64,000 nucleotides of DNA from Agapanthus africanus. Lineage: Eukaryota; Streptophyta; Magnoliopsida; Asparagales; Amaryllidaceae. The notes below the pieces were generated by a model. That model was not told where the DNA came from. It made no database searches and saw only the letters and a list, made by a program, of their open reading frames with translations. The DNA is taken from positions 65,841,396 to 65,905,395 of the forward strand of contig JASDDO010000016.1 in assembly GCA_030015575.1 (NCBI GenBank). The letters are read 5' to 3'. Shown here piece after piece: positions 59,387-64,000 of this stretch. Every line of letters begins with the position of its first letter. The first letter of the stretch is position 1. The position numbers were made by a program, and so were the translations under genes.

Positions 59387-61131
59387 TCATTTGCTCGTCC
59401 CGAGCAAAGCCAATTTATTTACAAAAATTCCTAACCTCACTTTCGCAGGGAACGCGATTGCACTGAGCATGTGCAACAAGCCGTTTAAACCTATAGGTGT
59501 CCCTAGTAGGAGGAGTGTTGTCTCCTGTGGGTTTTCAGTGGATACTACCCACAAAATCCGGTCAAGCTAGTTTTTCAAAATAACTATGATTCAAACCCTA
59601 ATGTTTTGTTTCAGAAAATAACAATTCTATTATTCTAAGTCTAGACTATCGAACCTTTATTTTTCACACCTCGCTTCTTATTTAACTTAAGATTTTATAT
59701 GTCGTTACGTGCAGTGAAAATAGTTTCGTTAAGTTCCAGAAGGATCGATTAAAGTCATCATGTCACACAATAAAGCCCAGATAAATTTTTTAAAAAGATC
59801 ACATATGTTTTATAAAGAGTTAAGTATTTTTCAAGTTTCGTCTTCCAGTAAGGTTTCAATTTCAGAATTTCTATCTTCCTTAACAGGAAACTAGTTCTTA
59901 TCTTTCACTCCACCTTTTTCTTGTTTTCATTTCATACACACCTCTGTGAACGTGCAATTGTCTTTATCATAGAATAAAACCTTCATATCTCCGCTAGAAA
60001 TATTTTTTATAAAAACCAGTCTTTTGTCAAGATTATTCTCACACAAAGAACCGTTAGGAATTTTAACTCGGAGAGAACACTTGCTTGACTTTGTTTTAAT
60101 CTGGACTTTCTAGGCTTCTTAACGAGCTTTGGGCCAATGCACCCAAACCAGTTAGCTTTAGGGCATTAGGTGTAGAGACACCCCAGCTGGACTTAATTAC
60201 TCAAGTTACCTAGGCCAAAAAAACAAAAGACAATTTAGCGTGAAAATCATGATGATTCAATGCGAACGGAGATATAACCGGCAGTTCAGTTATTTTTTTG
60301 GATAAAAGACGTGTTTAGTGGGTTAGGTGTGTAATCATTCCAATCAAGTTTCAGATGGGTTATTTTTCAGAATTAGTTCCAATTAAGGCATCAATAATAT
60401 CCCTTCATATTCACTTCACTTCATAAACTATTCTTGATATTACTTATTTCAGAACAAACCTATTTGAACCTCAGAAAATCATTTATCCATTTAAAAGTTT
60501 TTAGACATAATAGACTTGTCATCTAATTTCCAAAACTCACGACACGTGTAGTGTGATGTAAAGATGTATATCAGTTATAGTTAACTTCAAAGGAGAGTTA
60601 TCTTTCAGGTTTTAAAAATCTAAAAATAAGATTTAGTTATTCTTATCTTATCAAACAAAACCGTTGAAATGTTGAATCTGAGTTCTCTCACTAGCTAACT
60701 TGACGAAAAAGTTTTTATGTTTTTAGAAATTTTTTTGATTTTTATGGATTTTAAGGATTTTAGTTTGCAGATGCAAAATATACATATGAATGCGAAGGTT
60801 AGAAATGCGTACCGAGAGTACCCCCAAACTTAAACTGGACAGTGTCCTCACTGTCATTGCAAGAAGAGATCATTGAAGGGTCAAAACTGTCGGTTAGATA
60901 TACACATTTTTTTTGTTTTTAAACAAAAGAAGAATAGTAAAAAAGGAAAAGAATATCCACAAATATATACAAAAAGGTATATACATACCCCCAAACTTAT
61001 TTGGAACAGTGTCCACTGTTTTGGCCGGATAACCGAAGTTTGGTGGTAGCAGAGGAAGATTATGCAGGGTAAACCGGCTCCTGTAAGACTAGGAGCTCCT
61101 CTGTTGGTTCGGCGCTAAGGTACGGTTTAAG
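59387..61131 (-). mobile_element. H region between pol and 3' LTR, no recognised gene
   Basis: An AT-rich stretch of about 1.75 kb where Athila elements often carry an extra env-like frame. I see no long frame and no such protein. Two further PPT-like words (plus strand TACCCCCAAACTTA) lie at 60819-60832 and 60986-60999, each beside an acagtgtcc..actgt word. The pol gene probably ends a little inside this stretch. Confidence 0.6.
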
Positions 61132-64000
61132 TCAGTGTCCGTTTACTTTGAAAATTGAACCGTCCTCCAAATCCACAGCGCTATGCAGATACACATTCCG
61201 CACAAAATATGGCCCTTTCCAGCGAGATCTGAGCATACCTGGATGGAAATGTAGCCGGGTGTCGTAAAGCAGCACCTGTTGACCAGGTGTGAAATTTTTG
61301 CGCAAAAGGTGTTTATCGTGAAACACCTTCGTTCGGTTCTTAATGACAACCGCGTTTTCGTAAGCCTCATCCCGAAGCTCGCTCAATTCGTTCAACTGCA
61401 GCTTCCGATGGCTGCCCGCATCTTCGAGAGACAGATTCAACTCCTTTATCGTCCAAAATGCGCGATGCTCTATTTCCACAGGGAGGAGGCAAGCCTTTCC
61501 GTACACAAGCCGATAGGGAGACATGCCGAGATCGGTCTTATAAGCCGTTCGAAATGCCCAAAGGGAATCAGTGAGTTTTAACGACCAATCTTTACGGTTC
61601 TTGGAAACCGTCTTCTCCAGTATCTGCTTGATTTGCCGATTTGAAACTTCGGCTTGCCCACAGGTTTGGGGGTGGTAGGGCGTAGATAGCTTATGATTAA
61701 TGGAATATTTCCGCATCAAGGCCTCGAAATTCTTATTGCAGAAATGAGTTCCATTGTCGCTAATGATCGCTCGGGGGTGCCCAAACCGGGAGAAAATGTT
61801 TTCCTTATGAAACCTAACGACAACCTTGTTGTCGTTAGTCCGGTTGGGCACAGCCTCGACCCACTTAGAGACGTAATCAACAGCGAGAAGGATGTACAAG
61901 TTCCCAAAAGAGCTGGGAAACGGCCCCATGAAATCTATCCCCCAAACGTCGAAAATCTCCATAACTAAGATTGGTTGGAGCGGCATCTCGTTCCTCCTGG
62001 ATATCCGGCCCAAGTGTTGGCACTGGGAGCAAGTCTTGCAGTAGTCATAAGCGTTTTTTAAGAGTTGTGTCCAGTAGAAACTACACTGCTAGATCTTCTC
62101 AGCTGTCTTTCTGGGGCCAAAATGCCCGCCACATGCTTGATCGTGGCAAAATGACAGCACACTCTTGAATTCATCATCAGGGACACACCGACGAATAATC
62201 TGGTCGGGACAGTACTTGAACAGATAGGGTCCGTCCCAGTAAAAGTGTTTTACTTAGGATAAGAATCGAAGTCTGTCCTGACTTGAGCATTCAGTCGGTA
62301 GTAATCCTGTGGCCAAATAGTTCACAATATCTGCGAACCAGGGTTCGCAAGATACTGAGCTGTTCATCCGGAAAAACGTCGTTGATCAGAATTTGAAGCG
62401 ACGGCGAAGAAGGAAGTCGTGAGAGATGGTCGGCGACTACATTTTCACATCCTCTTTTGTCCTTGATGACAAGGTTAAACTCTTGAAGTAAGAGGATCCA
62501 ATGTATCAGCCAAGATTTTGCATCTTTCTTCGCAAAAAGATGGCGCAGAGCAGAATGGTCTGTGTAGACAATGACTGGAGAGCCGATGAGGTAGGTCCTG
62601 AACTTTTCTAAAGAAAATACAACAGCCAAGAATTCCTTCTCAGCTTTTGTATAATTCAGTTGGGCGTCATTCAGGGTTCGGCTAGCATAATAGATTACGT
62701 GCGGCATTTTGTTGATGTGTTGTCCAAGGACAGCACCGATGGCAAAGTCGGATGCATCGCACATAATCTCAATTAGGTGCGTCCAGTCAGGAGAAGAAAG
62801 AACGGGAGCAGAAGTGAGTGAGCTTTTTAATGACTTGAACGCAGTCACACAGCTCGAATTGAAGTCGAATGGCGTGTCCTTCGCCAGCAAAAGAGTCAAG
62901 GGCCTAGCAATCTTGCTAAAGTCCTTGATGAACCTTCTATAGAAACCGGCATGGCCAAGGAAGGCTCGGATGTCTCTGACGCATCTGGGAGGAGGGAGAT
63001 TGGAAATGACCTCAATCTTTGCTTTGTCAACCTCTATGCCATTTTGCGAAATGATATGTCCTAAGACAATACCTTCGCGCACCATGAAGTGGCACTTCTC
63101 CCAATTCAATGTGAGGTTCTTGTCCTTACATCGGGTAAGGACAGCGTCGAGATGCAGCAAACACTCATTAAAGGAATCGCCGAAGATGGAGAAATTGTCC
63201 ATGAAGATCTCCAGGAATTTTTCCACCATGTCAGAGAAGATTCCCATCATACACCGCTGGAAGGTAGCTGGCGCATTGCATAACCCAAAGGGCATGTGAC
63301 GATATGCAAACGTGCCGAAAGGACAAGTGAATGTGGTCTTGTCCTGGTCTTTTTCGGCAATGGGAATCTGATTATAGCTGGAGTAGCCATCAAGAAAGCA
63401 GTAGTACTCATGTCCGGCCAATCATTCAAGCATCTGGTCAATGAAAGGTAGCGGAAAGTGGTCCTTCCGCGTTGCGGCGTTGAGTTTTCTGTAATCGATG
63501 CATACTCGCCATCCAGTCTGGGTGTGAGTAGGGATTAACTCGTTCGCCTCGTTGGTTATGACCGTGATGCCTGATTTCTTGGGTACAACGTGAATGGGGC
63601 TAACCCACTGGCTATCAGAGATAGGGTAAATGATACCACTATCCAGATATTTTACGATCTCGTTTTTTACAGCCTCCTTCATGACTGGGTTGAGTCGCCT
63701 TTATAGATCCCTGGCTGGTTTGGCATCATCCATCAGACGAATGTGATGTTCAACGATCAGGGGACTAATCCCCTTGATCTCCGCCATGGACCAGCCAAAA
63801 GCTTGCCTAATGCTGTGCAAGACCGCGATAAGGGCTATCTCTTGCTCAGGAGCTAGAGAAGCCGAGATGATAACATGGAGGGTCTTGTTTTCACCCAAGT
63901 AAGCGTACTTAAGGTGAGACGGCAAAGGCTTGAGTTCGAGCATTGGAGGTGAAATGATTGAAGGCAAGATTGGTGAAAAGGTCTCGAACTCAAAGGATTC
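61132..64000 (-). pseudogene. H: Athila-type Ty3/gypsy pol (partial, broken)
   Basis: Minus strand, running off the right edge. From right to left: a protease-RT linker (63967-63701), the RT N-terminus (WVSPIHVVPKKSG near 63600, WRVCIDYRKLNAATRKDHFPLPFIDQ near 63460), the RT palm and connection (63421 to about 62900, [30 protein letters not shown] near 63290), RNase H ([14 protein letters not shown] near 62745, [11 protein letters not shown] near 62560, DHLSRL near 62420) and integrase ([33 protein letters not shown] near 61910, [19 protein letters not shown] near 61670, [15 protein letters not shown] near 61490). The integrase wording is diagnostic of Athila. Gag and the 5' part lie outside the window. 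A fossil with roughly three breaks in view. Confidence 0.9.

Noticed and set aside
59387-61131. Env-like gene of the Athila element
   Set aside because: No long frame, signal or membrane segment is visible; the stretch is AT-rich and noncoding as read.

Overview
The window is plant nuclear DNA made almost wholly of LTR retrotransposons nested in one another. I find no host gene, tRNA, rRNA or CRISPR. The element lineages point to a flowering plant with a large, repeat-rich genome: Ty1/copia of the Angela (BARE-1-like) type with a tRNA-Met primer site, a Ty3/gypsy chromovirus of probable Tekay/Del type with LTRs of about 4.1 kb, and a Ty3/gypsy Athila pol. The species cannot be named from this.

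Layout. (A) 1-15017, plus strand: an Angela array with the order internal region, LTR, internal region, LTR, in which two nearly identical internal regions share the middle LTR (5126-7052). The left end lies outside the window. A sits in an old gypsy LTR (D1, 15018-16986, minus), followed by D-type internal DNA with a decayed minisatellite. From about 18.9 kb a second copia element (C, minus) appears. It is split by a third (B, plus, 20270-42935) with a perfect 5-bp target duplication (gcgaa). The 3' LTR of B is itself split by a gypsy element (E, minus, 29704-41756) with its own perfect 5-bp duplication (gtagt). The right half of C runs to 48970 and abuts a second D-type gypsy LTR (D2, ending 52863), which carries a solo copia LTR (I, 49812-52032). 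D2 abuts an opposite-strand, older gypsy LTR (F, 52864 to about 55120). Next come the 3' LTR and RNase H fragment of another Angela element (G, minus, to about 57799) and the 3' half of an Athila element (H, minus), which runs off the right edge.

The probable order of events is F, then D, then C, then B, then E, with A and I separately entering D-type LTRs and H entering G. Divergence read by eye fits: E LTRs about 1.4 percent over 835 bases, A LTRs about 4 percent over 525, B LTRs about 6 percent over 300. At a rice-like rate of 1.3e-8 per site per year (an assumption) these are roughly 0.5, 1.5 and 2.3 million years. Every coding region is broken except a short gag-like frame in E.

The most interesting signals are not genes: a threefold repeated RNA hairpin in the leaders of three diverged Angela elements; a branch-point, polypyrimidine and CAG signature just before their gag start; a GC-rich palindrome shared by copia leaders, an Athila LTR and chromovirus LTRs; a conserved LTR hairpin with compensating changes; and element E, which has young LTRs but a long-dead pol, as expected of a non-autonomous family moved in trans.
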